Translations under genes and position numbers: made by a program | Source: Lactobacillus agrestimuris | GTDB lineage: Bacteria; Bacillota; Bacilli; Lactobacillales; Lactobacillaceae | DNA length: 64,000 bases | NCBI RefSeq assembly: GCF_943193025.1 | Contig: NZ_CALPCQ010000007.1 | Span: 1-64,000, forward strand | Reading direction: 5' to 3' | Shown: piece after piece, positions 53,219 to 64,000 of the stretch | How the letters are laid out: every line of letters begins with the position of its first letter | How positions within the stretch are numbered: the first letter of the stretch is position 1 | Notes under the pieces: generated by a model | The model's database searches: none | What the model was told of the DNA's origin: nothing | The model's input: only the letters and a program-made list of their open reading frames with translations

Positions 53219-54202
53219 ATGATTAATAAAGATGTCAATGTTGAATTATTGTATGAATTTGATAATTTGCATCATGTAGTCGTTCAGGCTTCGGATGTTG
53301 GTGAAAAATATGTTTATGCTTTGCAGCTACTTCATAAGCAAACAGATATTGTTGTTTATCGAGCAGTTCCTAGTGGTAAAGATGTAGTATTTGATGAAGA
53401 TAATCCTATAGTTTATTTAACAGGCATGGCAGGAGGCCATACACAAACTTGGACTTATGCAGGAAAAGAAAATCGCTGGTTTATTGGAACAAAGCCTAAG
53501 CAACATGGCAGTACCCTTTGGGATACCCAAATTGCACGAGTTAATTTAGCAGATGCCCCACTTCAATTTGATAGTAATACGCAAATACCGCGTTTATCGT
53601 ATTTAAATCGTGCGGGATCTGGCTATGGAGATGGGAGTGTAGCTTATCCAGGGAAAGATTTAGAACGTTTGGAAGCTGCAGTTTCACCAGATTATAAGAA
53701 GTTTATGATTGCTAGCATTGACTTGAATCATACTGGACACTTTGCTTTATATAATTTGGATGAAGTAAATCAAGCTTTAGATGAAGCAGAGGCAAATGCT
53801 TTGGATGTGAATATTCAGAATTTACATTGTATTGGTGCTTTTAATATTCCTAACTTTAACACTAACTTAATTCCATCTGTCCAAGGTTATGATATCGATG
53901 AAGACAATAATGTCTATGTTTCATGTCAATTAGGACCTCAAAGAAACTTTTTAGGTTTTGCTAAAGAAGGTAAGCCTCGTCAAATTGTAAAAATTCCATG
54001 GGGATGTACAGATTCAGATAAGTGGGAAGTAGCTAACTTAGATGATGAACATGCGCTTAATGCCTTTGGTTATGTAACTGAATTTGAAAGTATTCAGGTT
54101 TTAGATCCTAATAATATCTATCTTACCGTAGCATATCATGAAAAAAGTGATTTAACTACATTGAAGAACAGAGTATATAAAGTTCAAGGCTTTGGTAATT
54201 AA
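53219..54202 (+). CDS. helveticin J-family class III bacteriocin (bacteriolysin-like)
   Basis: A 327-aa protein close in length to helveticin J (about 333 aa). Shared features I recognise: VVVQASDVGEKYVYALQLL, GMAGGHTQTWTYAG, RWFIGTKPKQHGSTLWDTQIARV, PRLSYLNRAGSG, EAAVSPDYKKFMIAS, GHFALYNLDEVN, SVQGYDIDEDNNVYVS, RQIVKIPWG and the C-terminal YLTVAYHEKSDLTTLKN. No classical signal peptide is present, as for helveticin J. The ribosome site (GAAAG, 11 bases) is weak. No immunity gene is recognised beside it, though the adjacent LiaF-like protein could serve. Killing activity is inferred; several family members in this genus are uncharacterised. Confidence 0.85.
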   Translation: MINKDVNVELLYEFDNLHHVVVQASDVGEKYVYALQLLHKQTDIVVYRAVPSGKDVVFDEDNPIVYLTGMAGGHTQTWTYAGKENRWFIGTKPKQHGSTLWDTQIARVNLADAPLQFDSNTQIPRLSYLNRAGSGYGDGSVAYPGKDLERLEAAVSPDYKKFMIASIDLNHTGHFALYNLDEVNQALDEAEANALDVNIQNLHCIGAFNIPNFNTNLIPSVQGYDIDEDNNVYVSCQLGPQRNFLGFAKEGKPRQIVKIPWGCTDSDKWEVANLDDEHALNAFGYVTEFESIQVLDPNNIYLTVAYHEKSDLTTLKNRVYKVQGFGN

Positions 54203-54205
54203 AGC

Positions 54206-54245
54206 AAAAAGGAATGATTCATTTCAGTTTGAATCATTCCTTTTA
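54206..54245. terminator. bidirectional terminator between the bacteriocin gene and scrR
   Basis: AAGGAATGATTCA and TGAATCATTCCTT form a perfect 13-bp stem with A and T tracts. Confidence 0.85.
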
Positions 54246-54247
54246 TT

Positions 54248-55234
54248 TTATGCAGTTGTTTTGCTTTTAATTAATTTAACTGGGAATTTATAATGCATTT
54301 GACTGAGCTTTTTACTTGGATTATCAATTCTTTCAAGCAAAAGTTTGACTAGTAAAGCTGCCATTTCTGAGATTGGTTGAGCAATAGTTGAAAGTTCGGA
54401 ATGGTAAGTTTGAATTTCATCTGTACCATCAAATCCGATTACTTTAAGGTCTTTTGGAATATCGATGTCCATCTTTTTTGCTTCTTGGATGAGCAAGATT
54501 GCAGTTAAGTCATCTGTACAGACAACACCATCGGGATGATCATCGGCCAACATTTGGTGAATGGTCATATTTTTTAAAAGTGGGGAATCGCCGAAGGAAA
54601 CAGAGCAAATGTGAGATTCCATATTTGCCTCCTTAATGGTATCTAAGTAGGCCTTTAATCGATCATCGGTTGGATTACCTTTAGTCTGTTTATTTCCCAG
54701 GAAATAAATATTTTTACAGCCGGCCTGAATTAAATCTCGAACTGCAAGTTTAATTCCTTGATAATTATCACAACTGACGATCGGTACATTATCAGATAGC
54801 CTTCGATCGAATGAGACAATCGGTAAACCAAGTTGTCGATATTCATCGATTCCGAGATTGTGTGCACCTGCAATGATTCCATCAACTTGATTTGCTAAGA
54901 GCATCTTGATATATTCACGCTCTTTTTCTTTATCTTTTCCAGCATTACATAAGATTATTTTGTAACCTTGTGCAAACAAGCAATTTTCAATTTCCTGAAT
55001 AAGTTGAGCAAAGAGTGGATTGGTTATGCTTGGAAATATCACACCAATTAGATGCATCTTCTTTCCATGAAGTGAGCGGGCAAGCGAATTGGGCTGATAA
55101 TTCAATTCTTTCATCGCTTTGAAGACATTTTGCTTAGTCTTTTCACTTAAATAGCCATGATTATTAATTACTCTTGAAACAGTGGTGACAGAAACACCCG
55201 CTTTTTTTGCGACATCAATAAGTTTTGCGACCAT
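54248..55234 (-). CDS. scrR: LacI-family transcriptional regulator, sucrose repressor
   Basis: A 328-aa repressor. N-terminal helix-turn-helix (KLIDVAKKAGVSVTTVSRVINNHGYLSEKT, about 4-33), hinge PNSLARSLHGKK, then a periplasmic-binding-like effector domain from about 60 (LIGVIFPSITNPLFAQL; GVVCTDDLTAILLI; LKVIGFDGTDEI). It lies 11 bases downstream of scrB on the same strand and is co-transcribed with it. Paired palindromes in the scrB-scrA intergenic region are the expected operators; the effector is probably fructose or a sucrose-6-phosphate product, by family knowledge. Confidence 0.88.
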   Translation of the reverse strand: MVAKLIDVAKKAGVSVTTVSRVINNHGYLSEKTKQNVFKAMKELNYQPNSLARSLHGKKMHLIGVIFPSITNPLFAQLIQEIENCLFAQGYKIILCNAGKDKEKEREYIKMLLANQVDGIIAGAHNLGIDEYRQLGLPIVSFDRRLSDNVPIVSCDNYQGIKLAVRDLIQAGCKNIYFLGNKQTKGNPTDDRLKAYLDTIKEANMESHICSVSFGDSPLLKNMTIHQMLADDHPDGVVCTDDLTAILLIQEAKKMDIDIPKDLKVIGFDGTDEIQTYHSELSTIAQPISEMAALLVKLLLERIDNPSKKLSQMHYKFPVKLIKSKTTA

Positions 55235-55245
55235 AAATTCCTCTT

Positions 55246-56703
55246 TTATAAGATTGTTTGCATATCCCAGATTTTTCCAGAATATTTAATTTCCTTGTCG
55301 AAGCTAATCCTATGATTATTAGGATTATTAAAGAATCTACCTGTTAAGACAGCTTCACCATTGTTAACGAATACTTCAATTACTGAATGATCAACGAAGA
55401 TATCTAGTGACAAATCACTATTTGGAGCAAGCTTTACACTTCTGGTTGTACCATAGTCAGTTGCTACTTCTAGATCACAGTTTGAACGATCAAGAGTAAG
55501 TTTACCATTTTTGGTATCGAAGTTAATTAACAAGCTGTGTTTAAGTTCATTACTTGCAGCTAATCTTAAATTTCCGATTTGTTCTGCTTTAATGTTTAAC
55601 TTAAGTTCGTATTGATTGCTAGAATCAAGTTCTAATTTTGAATTAGTTAATTCTTTTTCATTAATATGTAAAGATTCCATTGCTGTAACAGGCGTTTGAA
55701 TCAATTTACCGTCTTTAATTGATAATTCTTTTACTTGGCTCAAGCAATTTGCCCAATTTTCTTTATCAGTTGGATAAGTAAGATCAGGAAGTCCAACCCA
55801 ACTTATTGAATAGGCCCTGCCATCGGGTGCATTGAAGGCTTGACTGGCATAAACATCAAATCCTTCATCAAAGTTTCTGAGCTTAGATGGATTAATTAAT
55901 TCACAGTTATCGAGATCAATGTCGTCACCAATGACATACATATTCGGATAAATGTTGTCATAATCTGCAACTGACTTGTCTAATCCTTGAGGACAGAAGA
56001 TTAAAACAGGTTTTTCATCAACAAAAATTAAATTTGGACATTCGATCATGTAGCCCATGTCGTCATCTGAAAAGTGAAGGAAGCCTAATTCTTCCCAATT
56101 TTTTAAATCATTTGAGCGCCAAATATCAATGTGACCATGTTGATTTTCTTTATCTTGAGCGCCAATGATTGCATAGTAGTGACCATTTCTTTCAATTATT
56201 TGTGGGTCACGGAAATGCTCAGTGATATGGTCAGGATTTCTAAATAGGATGGTCTTATCTTTTACCTTGCCATCTTGGTCCATCCAAGCACCAACTTGAT
56301 AAGGGATACGCTCCCAATCTTCAGTACGGTGATTACCGGTATACATAAGGAAGAGTTTGCCGTCAATTTCTTTAGCACTTCCTGAATATGCTCCGTGAGA
56401 ATCAGCTTTACAGTCCGGTTCAACAGCTAAACCAAGATTTTGCCAGTGAACTAAGTCTTTTGATTTAAAGTGGACCCATGATTTTAATCCATGAACTGGT
56501 CCAAATGGATATGATTGATAAAAAACATGATATTCACCATTAAAGTATGAAAATCCATTAGGGTCATTAATTAATCCTGAGATAGGGCGCAAGTGGTAGT
56601 GCATTTGATATTGAGAGTTTGCTGCTTGAGCTTGCAAGTGAAGTAAAGTGTCAGCATCCCAATCTTTATAAGGTAAGTATCTTTTTTCTCTTGTCCATTC
56701 CAT
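55246..56703 (-). CDS. scrB: sucrose-6-phosphate hydrolase (GH32)
   Basis: A 485-aa intracellular beta-fructofuranosidase splitting sucrose-6-phosphate into glucose-6-phosphate and fructose. GH32 catalytic motifs: GLINDPNGFSYFNGEYHVFYQ with the nucleophile Asp (about 43-63), FRDPQII, and MIECPNLIF with the acid/base Glu. A C-terminal beta-sandwich runs from about 330. ATG 56703 (MEWTREKRYLPY) is used: the ribosome site GGAGGG lies between it and the further in-frame ATG 56721. Divergent from the sucrose PTS gene. Confidence 0.93.
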   Translation of the reverse strand: MEWTREKRYLPYKDWDADTLLHLQAQAANSQYQMHYHLRPISGLINDPNGFSYFNGEYHVFYQSYPFGPVHGLKSWVHFKSKDLVHWQNLGLAVEPDCKADSHGAYSGSAKEIDGKLFLMYTGNHRTEDWERIPYQVGAWMDQDGKVKDKTILFRNPDHITEHFRDPQIIERNGHYYAIIGAQDKENQHGHIDIWRSNDLKNWEELGFLHFSDDDMGYMIECPNLIFVDEKPVLIFCPQGLDKSVADYDNIYPNMYVIGDDIDLDNCELINPSKLRNFDEGFDVYASQAFNAPDGRAYSISWVGLPDLTYPTDKENWANCLSQVKELSIKDGKLIQTPVTAMESLHINEKELTNSKLELDSSNQYELKLNIKAEQIGNLRLAASNELKHSLLINFDTKNGKLTLDRSNCDLEVATDYGTTRSVKLAPNSDLSLDIFVDHSVIEVFVNNGEAVLTGRFFNNPNNHRISFDKEIKYSGKIWDMQTIL

Positions 56704-56720
56704 AGTATGATATCCCTCCA

Positions 56721-56734
56721 TGAAAGCGTTATCT
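56721..56734 (-). promoter_or_regulatory. catabolite-responsive element (cre) at scrB
   Basis: TGAAAGCGTTATCT matches the cre consensus TGWNANCGNTNWCA at all fixed positions except the last. It lies downstream of the scrB -10, a roadblock position for CcpA repression. Confidence 0.6.
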
Positions 56735-56746
56735 ATTTACATGATT

Positions 56747-56775
56747 ATTGTAATTAACATGTCAAAATATGTCAA
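56747..56775 (-). promoter_or_regulatory. scrB-scrR promoter
   Basis: On the minus strand, TTGACA (56775-56770), a 17-base spacer and TACAAT (56752-56747). The -35 lies inside operator 1. Confidence 0.75.
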
Positions 56776-56786
56776 ACGTTTATCAT
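56769..56786. promoter_or_regulatory. ScrR operator 1 (scrB side)
   Basis: ATGTCAAACGTTTATCAT, a LacI-family palindrome centred on CG. Its reverse complement, ATGATAAACGTTTGACAT, nearly equals operator 2. It overlaps the scrB -35. Confidence 0.75.
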
Positions 56787-56848
56787 ATTGTTAAATGATC
56801 ATTTTATGGAAAGATTAGCTCGTATGCAAAACTTTTTAAATATTTTTG

Positions 56849-56866
56849 TGATAAACGATTGACATA
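56849..56866. promoter_or_regulatory. ScrR operator 2 (scrA side)
   Basis: TGATAAACGATTGACATA, an inverted copy of operator 1 with one central base changed. It contains the scrA -35, so binding would block RNA polymerase. The operators are about 80 bases apart, which permits looping. Confidence 0.75.
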
Positions 56867-56886
56867 TTATAAGAATACGCTATCAT
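56859..56886 (+). promoter_or_regulatory. scrA promoter
   Basis: TTGACA (56859-56864), 16-base spacer, TATCAT (56881-56886). A weaker cre-like sequence, TTAAGCGGTTACA, lies shortly downstream near 56903-56915. Confidence 0.75.
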
Positions 56887-56940
56887 AGTTATTGAGAAAA
56901 AGTTAAGCGGTTACAAAAAGCTGCTAAAGGGAGGATATAT

Positions 56941-58887
56941 ATGGACCATAGAAAGGTAGCGGAACGAGTAATTAAAGATGTTGGACGCGATAATATCATT
57001 GCGGCAGCACACTGCGCTACTCGTTTACGACTTGTGTTGAAAGATGATTCAAAAGTAGATCAAAAAGCCTTAGATAATGATCCTGATGTAAAGGGAACAT
57101 TTAAAACTAATGGCCAGTACCAAGTAATTATTGGACCAGGGGATGTAAACGATGTTTACGATGAGTTCATTAATATTACTGGACTTAAGGAATTATCAAC
57201 TGACGATTTAAAGAAGGTAGCAGCAGAAGGTCAAAAGAAGAATCCTGTAATGGATTTCATCAAGCTTTTATCTGATATTTTCGTACCAATCATTCCAGCC
57301 TTAGTTGCTGGTGGTTTGTTGATGGCATTGAACAATTTCTTGACCTCACCAGGTTTGTTTGGACCAAAATCAGTAGTTCAAATGGTTCCAAGCATTGCCA
57401 GCTGGTCAAGTATAATTCAAGTTATGTCAGCAGCACCATTTATCTTTATGCCGATCTTAGTTGGTATGTCGGCAGCGAAAAGGTTTGGTGCTAACCAATT
57501 CCTAGGTGCAACAATTGGTATGATTATGACCACGCCAGGCCTTGGTGGTGCTGATAAATTCTGGCATATTTTTAGCTTTAATGTGCCACAAACGAATTAT
57601 CAATACCAAGTAATTCCAGTTTTGGTTGCTGTTTGGGTACTTGCTTTCTTGGAAAAGAAATTTCACAAGTGGTTACCATCAGCCGTCGACTTTACATTTA
57701 CACCTCTTCTTTCAATTATGATTACTGGATTCTTAACCTTTACAATTATCGGTCCAGTCTTCAAAGGTGTATCTGATTTAATCACTGATGCTATTGTATG
57801 GCTTTACAATACTACTGGTGCCTTTGGTATGGGTGTCTTTGGTTTGACTTACTCAGCCATTGTTACTACTGGACTTCACCAAAGTTTTCCAGCAGTTGAA
57901 ACACAACTTCTTGCCCAATTTGCTCAAGGACACGGATCAGGTGACTTTATATTTGTAACAGCATGTATGGCTAACGTTGCTCAAGGTGCCGCAACTTTTG
58001 CAGTTTACTTCTTAACTAAGAATAAGAAAATCAAGGGTCTGTCATCTTCAGCTGGTGTTTCAGCACTTTTAGGTATTACTGAACCAGCATTATTCGGTGT
58101 TAACTTGAAGTACAAGTTCCCATTCTTCTGTGCTTTAATCGGATCAGGTGTGGCAGCTGCTTTTGCAGGATTTATGCATGTTACTGCCGCAGCACTTGGG
58201 TCAGCCGGATTCTTAGGATTCCTTTCAATCGTGCCAAAGAACATCCCAATGTGGGCCGTTTCAGTAGTAATCAGTTTCGCAGTTGCCTTTATTTTGACTT
58301 ATGTTTACGGTAAGGGGCATATGCAAGAAGAAGTTGCAGGACAAGACGTTCCAGTAAATGATGCAACTGACTACGCTGAAGAAACTCAAAAGGCTGAAAA
58401 AGTTGGTAAAGAAGCTTTAGCTTTAAAGGATGAAATCATTGCTTCACCAGTTGATGGTACTCCAGAAAGTTTGACTAAGGTTAATGATCAAGTCTTTTCA
58501 GCAAAACTTATGGGTGATGGTGCAGCTATTATCCCAAGTGACAATAATATTTACTCACCTGTTTCAGGTACAATTACAATTGCATACGAAACTAAGCATG
58601 CATATGGTATTAAGTCAGATGACGGTGCAGAAGTCTTAATTCACATCGGTCTTGATACAGTTAACTTGAAGGGGCAACACTTCGAAAGTTTTGTAAAGCA
58701 AGGTCAAAGAGTTAAAAAGGGCGACAAGCTTGGAACTGCTGATATGGCAGCTCTTAAGGAAGCTGGTTATGACACAACTGTTATGGTTGTGATTACTAAC
58801 ACTGCAAACTATGCTAATGTTCAACGTATTACAGATGCTGGCGATAAGCATGGTGATAATTTGATTGCTGTAACCGCTCATGAGTAA
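56941..58887 (+). CDS. scrA: sucrose-specific PTS transporter, EIIBCA
   Basis: A 648-aa PTS permease importing and phosphorylating sucrose to sucrose-6-phosphate. Domain order: EIIB at 1-85 with phospho-Cys25 ([13 protein letters not shown]); EIIC at about 105-465 with ten or so spans ([21 protein letters not shown]) and [10 protein letters not shown] (about 378); a linker rich in Glu/Lys; EIIA at about 495-648 with phospho-His568 in [20 protein letters not shown] precedes ATG. It is divergent from scrB-scrR and completes the sucrose pathway. Trehalose- or beta-glucoside-type specificity is unlikely given scrB. Confidence 0.9.
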   Translation: MDHRKVAERVIKDVGRDNIIAAAHCATRLRLVLKDDSKVDQKALDNDPDVKGTFKTNGQYQVIIGPGDVNDVYDEFINITGLKELSTDDLKKVAAEGQKKNPVMDFIKLLSDIFVPIIPALVAGGLLMALNNFLTSPGLFGPKSVVQMVPSIASWSSIIQVMSAAPFIFMPILVGMSAAKRFGANQFLGATIGMIMTTPGLGGADKFWHIFSFNVPQTNYQYQVIPVLVAVWVLAFLEKKFHKWLPSAVDFTFTPLLSIMITGFLTFTIIGPVFKGVSDLITDAIVWLYNTTGAFGMGVFGLTYSAIVTTGLHQSFPAVETQLLAQFAQGHGSGDFIFVTACMANVAQGAATFAVYFLTKNKKIKGLSSSAGVSALLGITEPALFGVNLKYKFPFFCALIGSGVAAAFAGFMHVTAAALGSAGFLGFLSIVPKNIPMWAVSVVISFAVAFILTYVYGKGHMQEEVAGQDVPVNDATDYAEETQKAEKVGKEALALKDEIIASPVDGTPESLTKVNDQVFSAKLMGDGAAIIPSDNNIYSPVSGTITIAYETKHAYGIKSDDGAEVLIHIGLDTVNLKGQHFESFVKQGQRVKKGDKLGTADMAALKEAGYDTTVMVVITNTANYANVQRITDAGDKHGDNLIAVTAHE

Positions 58888-58942
58888 TTAGACTTATTAT
58901 TTACTACTCCTCAAAGTCAAAAAAGTAACAATATATATTTCT

Positions 58943-58974
58943 AATGGTATTCCTATGTGGAATGCCATTTTTTG
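58943..58974 (+). terminator. scrA terminator
   Basis: AATGGTATTCC and GGAATGCCATT form an 11-position stem with one wobble around TATGT, then T5. Confidence 0.8.
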
Positions 58975-59000
58975 TTGATATTTAATATAGTTATAAAAAA

Positions 59001-59027
59001 TTAGCACTCTTATAAACAAAGTGCTAA
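59001..59027. promoter_or_regulatory. CIRCE element 1 (HrcA operator)
   Basis: TTAGCACTC, 9 bases, AAGTGCTAA: one mismatch from the consensus second arm GAGTGCTAA. It is flanked by A6 and T6, so it could also act as a terminator hairpin. Confidence 0.85.
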
Positions 59028-59044
59028 TTTTTTATTCAAATTGC

Positions 59045-59073
59045 TTGCATTCTAATTAAAAACAAGTTATTAT
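59045..59073 (+). promoter_or_regulatory. groESL promoter
   Basis: TTGCAT (59045-59050), 17 bases, TATTAT (59068-59073), placed between the two CIRCE elements. Confidence 0.65.
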
Positions 59074-59085
59074 TTTAATTGTAAG

Positions 59086-59112
59086 TTAGCACTTGATAGA
59101 AAAGAGTGCTAA
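59086..59112. promoter_or_regulatory. CIRCE element 2 (HrcA operator)
   Basis: TTAGCACTT, 9 bases, GAGTGCTAA: one mismatch in the first arm. It lies at the transcription start and in the 5' UTR of groES. Confidence 0.9.
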
Positions 59113-59159
59113 AACTCAAAGAAGAAAAATAAAATTGAAAAAAACAGGAGGGACAAATC

Positions 59160-59444
59160 GTGTTACAACCAATCGGTAATCGCGTAATTGTAAAAGTAAA
59201 AGATGAAGAAGAAAAAACTGTTGGAGGTATCGTCCTTGCTTCTAACGCTAAGGAAAAGCCTACACAAGGTGAAGTAATTGCTGTTGGTGAAGGTGCTTAC
59301 TCATCAAACGGTGAAAAGATTCCTATGACTGTTCAAAAAGGTGATACTGTTTTGTACAACAAGTACGCTGGTTCAGAAGTTGAATACGAAGGCGAAAAGT
59401 ACTTAGTCCTTCAAGAAAAAGACATTTTGGCAATCGTTAAATAA
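59160..59444 (+). CDS. groES: co-chaperonin GroES
   Basis: A 94-aa heptameric lid of the chaperonin. [45 protein letters not shown]-type start contains the mobile loop ([17 protein letters not shown], about 19-35); the C-terminus is [16 protein letters not shown] start at 59160 after GGAGGG. Expressed with groEL under two HrcA operators. Confidence 0.95.
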   Translation: MLQPIGNRVIVKVKDEEEKTVGGIVLASNAKEKPTQGEVIAVGEGAYSSNGEKIPMTVQKGDTVLYNKYAGSEVEYEGEKYLVLQEKDILAIVK

Positions 59445-59470
59445 TTTCTGATTTAAATTCAAAATTCTAA

Positions 59471-61123
<1,653 letters not shown>

Positions 61124-61180
61124 TTAGTTTATAAAAATTCTTAACGTTTTAGCGATTAGAATTGATATAAATATCAAATT

Positions 61181-61210
61181 AAAAAAGGCCGCATATGCGG
61201 TCTTTTTTTT
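61181..61210 (+). terminator. groESL terminator
   Basis: AAGGCCGCATATGCGGTCTT stem with A6 before and T8 after. Confidence 0.85.
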
Positions 61211-61272
61211 GCTTGAATTTTTGTCGTATAATAATTAATTGTAAGCTAGCTAAAAAGAAAGAGGGGTTCCGA

Positions 61273-63861
61273 TTGGCTAAAACAAGTACAACTCCAATGA
61301 TGGAGCAATATTATGAGATTAAAAAGCAATATCCAGATGCCTTTCTATTTTATCGGGTAGGGGATTTTTACGAACTTTTTGAAGATGATGCGGTTAAGGG
61401 TGCACAAATTTTAGAATTAACCTTAACTCACCGTTCAAATAAATCTGAGAACCCAATTCCAATGGCCGGAGTACCTCATATGGCTGTTGATTCATACGTA
61501 AACACTTTGGTAGAAAAAGGTTATAAGGTTGCCTTGGTTGAGCAGCTTGAAGATCCTAGAGCCGCTAAAGGGATGGTTAAACGTGGCGTAATTCAATTGA
61601 TTACACCAGGCACAATGATGAATGAAGGCCCTAATGATGCTAATGAATCTAATTATTTAACTTCTGTTGTGACAACTAAGTCAGGATTCGGTTTAGCATA
61701 CAGCGACTTATCTACAGGTGAAGTATATGCCACACACTTAAAGGACTTTGCGTCTGTATCGAATGAATTATTATCATTAAGAACTCGTGAAGTGGTTTAT
61801 GCAGGTAATTTATCCGAAAAGAATAAGGACTTCTTGAAAAAGGCCAACATTATTGTGTCGGCTCCTGTTTCAGTTGAAGGTGAACATGCAGAAATCTCTT
61901 ACGTTGAACAAAGTTTAACTAATTCTGCGGAGAAGGCCGCAGTTAAGCAATTAGTTGCTTATTTGTTAACTACTCAAAAGCGTAGCTTAGCCCACCTTCA
62001 AATTGCTAAAAGTTATGAAGTAAATCAGTATTTGCAAATGTCCCATGTGGTTCAGAATAATTTAGAATTAGTCTCTTCAGCTAAGACTGGCAAGAAGATG
62101 GGTTCTTTATTCTGGGTAATTGATAAAACTCATACTGCAATGGGAGCCCGTCTTTTAAAGCAATGGCTCGCACGTCCACTTCTTTCCATTGATGAAATTA
62201 ATCATCGTCAAAATATGGTTCAGGCCTTGTTAGACGAGTACTTCACCCGCGAAAATATCATTGATGCCTTGAAAGGCGTGTATGATTTAGAGAGATTGAC
62301 AGGTCGAATTGCTTTCGGAAATGTAAACGCAAGAGAACTTTTGCAACTTTCACGCTCACTTAATGCAGTCCCAGCAATCTTAGATGCACTTAGAGAGTCT
62401 GGTAATGAAAATTTAACTGATTTTGCTCAAAAAGTTGATCCGCTTCAGGGCATTTCAGAGATGATTTCTTCAACTATAGTTAATGATCCGCCAATTCTTA
62501 CTACAGAAGGTGGGCTTATCAAAGAGGGCGTTGATGCACAACTTGATCGCTACCGTAGTGCAATGAACAATGGTAAGCAGTGGCTTGCACAAATGGAAGC
62601 AGATGAACGTCAAAAAACCGGAATTGAAAACTTAAAGGTTGGTTATAACAAAGTCTTTGGTTACTACATTCAAGTTTCAAATGGTAATAAGAGCAAGGTT
62701 CCATTAGATCGATACACTCGCAAGCAAACCTTAACTAACGCTGAACGTTACATTACTCCAGAGCTTAAAGAGCATGAAAACCTAATCATGGAAGCCCAAA
62801 ATCGTTCAACTGATTTGGAATATGATATTTTCGTCAAATTACGTGAAGATATCAAGAAATACATCCCTGAATTACAGAAACTTGGTAATCAACTAGCCGA
62901 ACTGGATGTCTATACTGGTTTTGCAACAGTAGCTGAACAAAATAACTATTGTCGTCCAGTCCTGCATACCGAAAATCAAAATATCAAAATTGAGGCTGGT
63001 CGTCACCCTGTAGTTGAGAAGGTAATGGTCGAAGGTTCCTACATTCCAAACGATGTAAAAATGCCAGAAGATACTGATGTCTTCTTGATTACTGGACCAA
63101 ATATGTCAGGTAAAAGTACTTATATGAGACAAATGGCCCTAATAGCAGTTATGGCTCAAATCGGTTGTTTTGTCCCTGCAGATAGTGCGGAATTGCCAAT
63201 TTTTGATCAAATCTTCACGCGAATTGGGGCAGCTGATGATTTAATTTCAGGTCAAAGTACCTTCATGGTTGAAATGAGTGAAGCTAACGAAGCCTTGCAA
63301 TATGCTACCAAACGAAGTTTAGTCTTATTTGATGAAATCGGTCGAGGAACGGCAACTTATGATGGAATGGCGCTTGCTGGGGCAATTGTTAAATATCTAC
63401 ATGATAAGGTTGGAGCTAAGACTTTATTTGCAACCCACTATCACGAATTAACTGATATGGATAAGACTTTGGAGCATTTGAAGAATATTCACGTTGGTGC
63501 TACTGAAGAAAATGGTAAGTTGATTTTCTTACATAAGATTCTTCCAGGACCAGCAGATCAAAGTTATGGTATTCATGTTGCTCAACTTGCAGGACTTCCA
63601 ACTAAAGTTTTAAGAGAGGCAACTAAATTACTTAAACGCCTTGAAGCTCAAGGAGCTAGCGAATTGGGGCCAGCAAGTGAACAACTTGATTTATTTGCAA
63701 AACCAGCTGAAGAACCTGAGTCGATCGAAGCTGAAGAATCAAGTGCTAAACAAAACGTTTTAGATCAAATTTCTGACTTATATTTAGCTGATAAGACTCC
63801 ACTAGAAGTGATGCAGTTAGTTGCCAATTGGCAAGAAGATCTGAAGGATGAAAATAATTAA
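61273..63861 (+). CDS. mutS: DNA mismatch repair protein MutS
   Basis: An 862-aa mismatch-recognition ATPase. Mismatch-binding motif [11 protein letters not shown] (about 25-35), core and clamp domains, then the ABC-type ATPase with Walker [10 protein letters not shown] (about 611-619), STFMVEM, Walker [12 protein letters not shown] and ATHYHEL. C-terminal tail about 790-862. The true start is TTG 61273 after GAAAGAGGGG ([18 protein letters not shown]); the frame is open back to 61195 but that stretch includes the groESL terminator. mutL follows 2 bases after the stop. Confidence 0.95.
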   Translation: MAKTSTTPMMEQYYEIKKQYPDAFLFYRVGDFYELFEDDAVKGAQILELTLTHRSNKSENPIPMAGVPHMAVDSYVNTLVEKGYKVALVEQLEDPRAAKGMVKRGVIQLITPGTMMNEGPNDANESNYLTSVVTTKSGFGLAYSDLSTGEVYATHLKDFASVSNELLSLRTREVVYAGNLSEKNKDFLKKANIIVSAPVSVEGEHAEISYVEQSLTNSAEKAAVKQLVAYLLTTQKRSLAHLQIAKSYEVNQYLQMSHVVQNNLELVSSAKTGKKMGSLFWVIDKTHTAMGARLLKQWLARPLLSIDEINHRQNMVQALLDEYFTRENIIDALKGVYDLERLTGRIAFGNVNARELLQLSRSLNAVPAILDALRESGNENLTDFAQKVDPLQGISEMISSTIVNDPPILTTEGGLIKEGVDAQLDRYRSAMNNGKQWLAQMEADERQKTGIENLKVGYNKVFGYYIQVSNGNKSKVPLDRYTRKQTLTNAERYITPELKEHENLIMEAQNRSTDLEYDIFVKLREDIKKYIPELQKLGNQLAELDVYTGFATVAEQNNYCRPVLHTENQNIKIEAGRHPVVEKVMVEGSYIPNDVKMPEDTDVFLITGPNMSGKSTYMRQMALIAVMAQIGCFVPADSAELPIFDQIFTRIGAADDLISGQSTFMVEMSEANEALQYATKRSLVLFDEIGRGTATYDGMALAGAIVKYLHDKVGAKTLFATHYHELTDMDKTLEHLKNIHVGATEENGKLIFLHKILPGPADQSYGIHVAQLAGLPTKVLREATKLLKRLEAQGASELGPASEQLDLFAKPAEEPESIEAEESSAKQNVLDQISDLYLADKTPLEVMQLVANWQEDLKDENN

Positions 63862-63863
63862 TC

Positions 63864-64000
63864 ATGGCAAAAATTCATGAATTATCAGAGAATTTAACTA
63901 ATCAAATTGCTGCTGGGGAAGTTATTGAGCGACCGGCCAGTGTAGTTAAAGAATTGGTAGAAAACTCAATCGATGCTGGTGCTAGTCGAATTAGAATCGA
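63864..64000 (+). CDS. mutL: DNA mismatch repair protein MutL (3' end outside window)
   Basis: The first 45 codons are visible: [20 protein letters not shown] followed by the ATPase motif region [19 protein letters not shown], in which the catalytic Glu and Asn of the GHKL fold lie ([11 protein letters not shown]). It starts 2 bases after mutS, so mutSL is an operon. The rest is beyond the window. Confidence 0.94.
   Translation, partial: MAKIHELSENLTNQIAAGEVIERPASVVKELVENSIDAGASRIRI

Overview
The window looks like chromosome from a low-GC Gram-positive bacterium of the Lactobacillus acidophilus group, most like L. gasseri or L. johnsonii. This is inferred from protein sequences, base composition and gene order, not from a database search. 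Most of it is core housekeeping DNA whose order follows origin-proximal blocks of Bacillus subtilis: gltX-cysS-mrnC-rlmB-sigH-rpmG-secE-nusG-rplK-rplA, rplJ-rplL-ybxB, tadA-SRP RNA-dnaX-ebfC-recR-yaaL-tmk-darA-holB-yabA-rsmI, tsaB-rimI-tsaD, ABC-F-rex, groES-groEL and mutS-mutL. Lineage-specific genes sit between and inside these blocks.

Region by region. 1-77 is the right end of an IS3-family element. 190-3104 is an M-box magnesium riboswitch with its terminator and the P-type ATPase it controls. 3.1-6.1 kb holds pepC, an LCP cell-wall ligase and a small divergent GNAT-like gene. 6.3-12.6 kb is dut-radA-gltX, then the cysS-mrnC-rlmB overlapping operon. 12.7-17.6 kb runs from a SigH/ComX-type sigma factor to rplKA, interrupted by a 71-aa orphan and a gluconokinase; two look-alike L1-type hairpins precede rplK and rplA. 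17.7-22.7 kb is a complete phosphate uptake operon with two PstB ATPases, lying between rplA and rplJ. 22.85-23.9 kb is an L10-leader-controlled rplJL operon. 24.0-26.0 kb has a Kv-like ion channel, a methyltransferase and tadA. 26.05-32.3 kb has SRP RNA and the DNA polymerase clamp-loader, repair and cyclic-di-AMP receptor genes. 32.3-36.0 kb has an acyl-ACP thioesterase, a FolT-like ECF transporter subunit and the t6A tRNA-modification genes.

36.4-48.9 kb is one gene for a 4181-residue LPXTG-anchored adhesin with six ~463-residue mucus-binding-type super-repeats. It lies between tsaD and the ABC-F/rex pair. 49.0-51.8 kb is the ABC-F gene and rex. 51.8-54.2 kb is the most interesting small locus: a LytTR regulator translationally coupled to a LiaF-like membrane protein, with a direct repeat of LytTR-operator geometry upstream, followed by a helveticin J-family bacteriocin gene. 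54.2-58.9 kb is a divergent sucrose regulon (scrR, scrB, scrA) with paired operators. 59.0-61.1 kb is groESL with two CIRCE elements. 61.3 kb to the end is mutS and the start of mutL.

No rRNA, tRNA, CRISPR array or prophage was seen. The main candidates for undescribed biology are the LytTR/LiaF-like/helveticin locus, the mosaic giant adhesin, and the twin L1-type hairpins plus an unexplained 13-bp hairpin in the nusG-rplK region.
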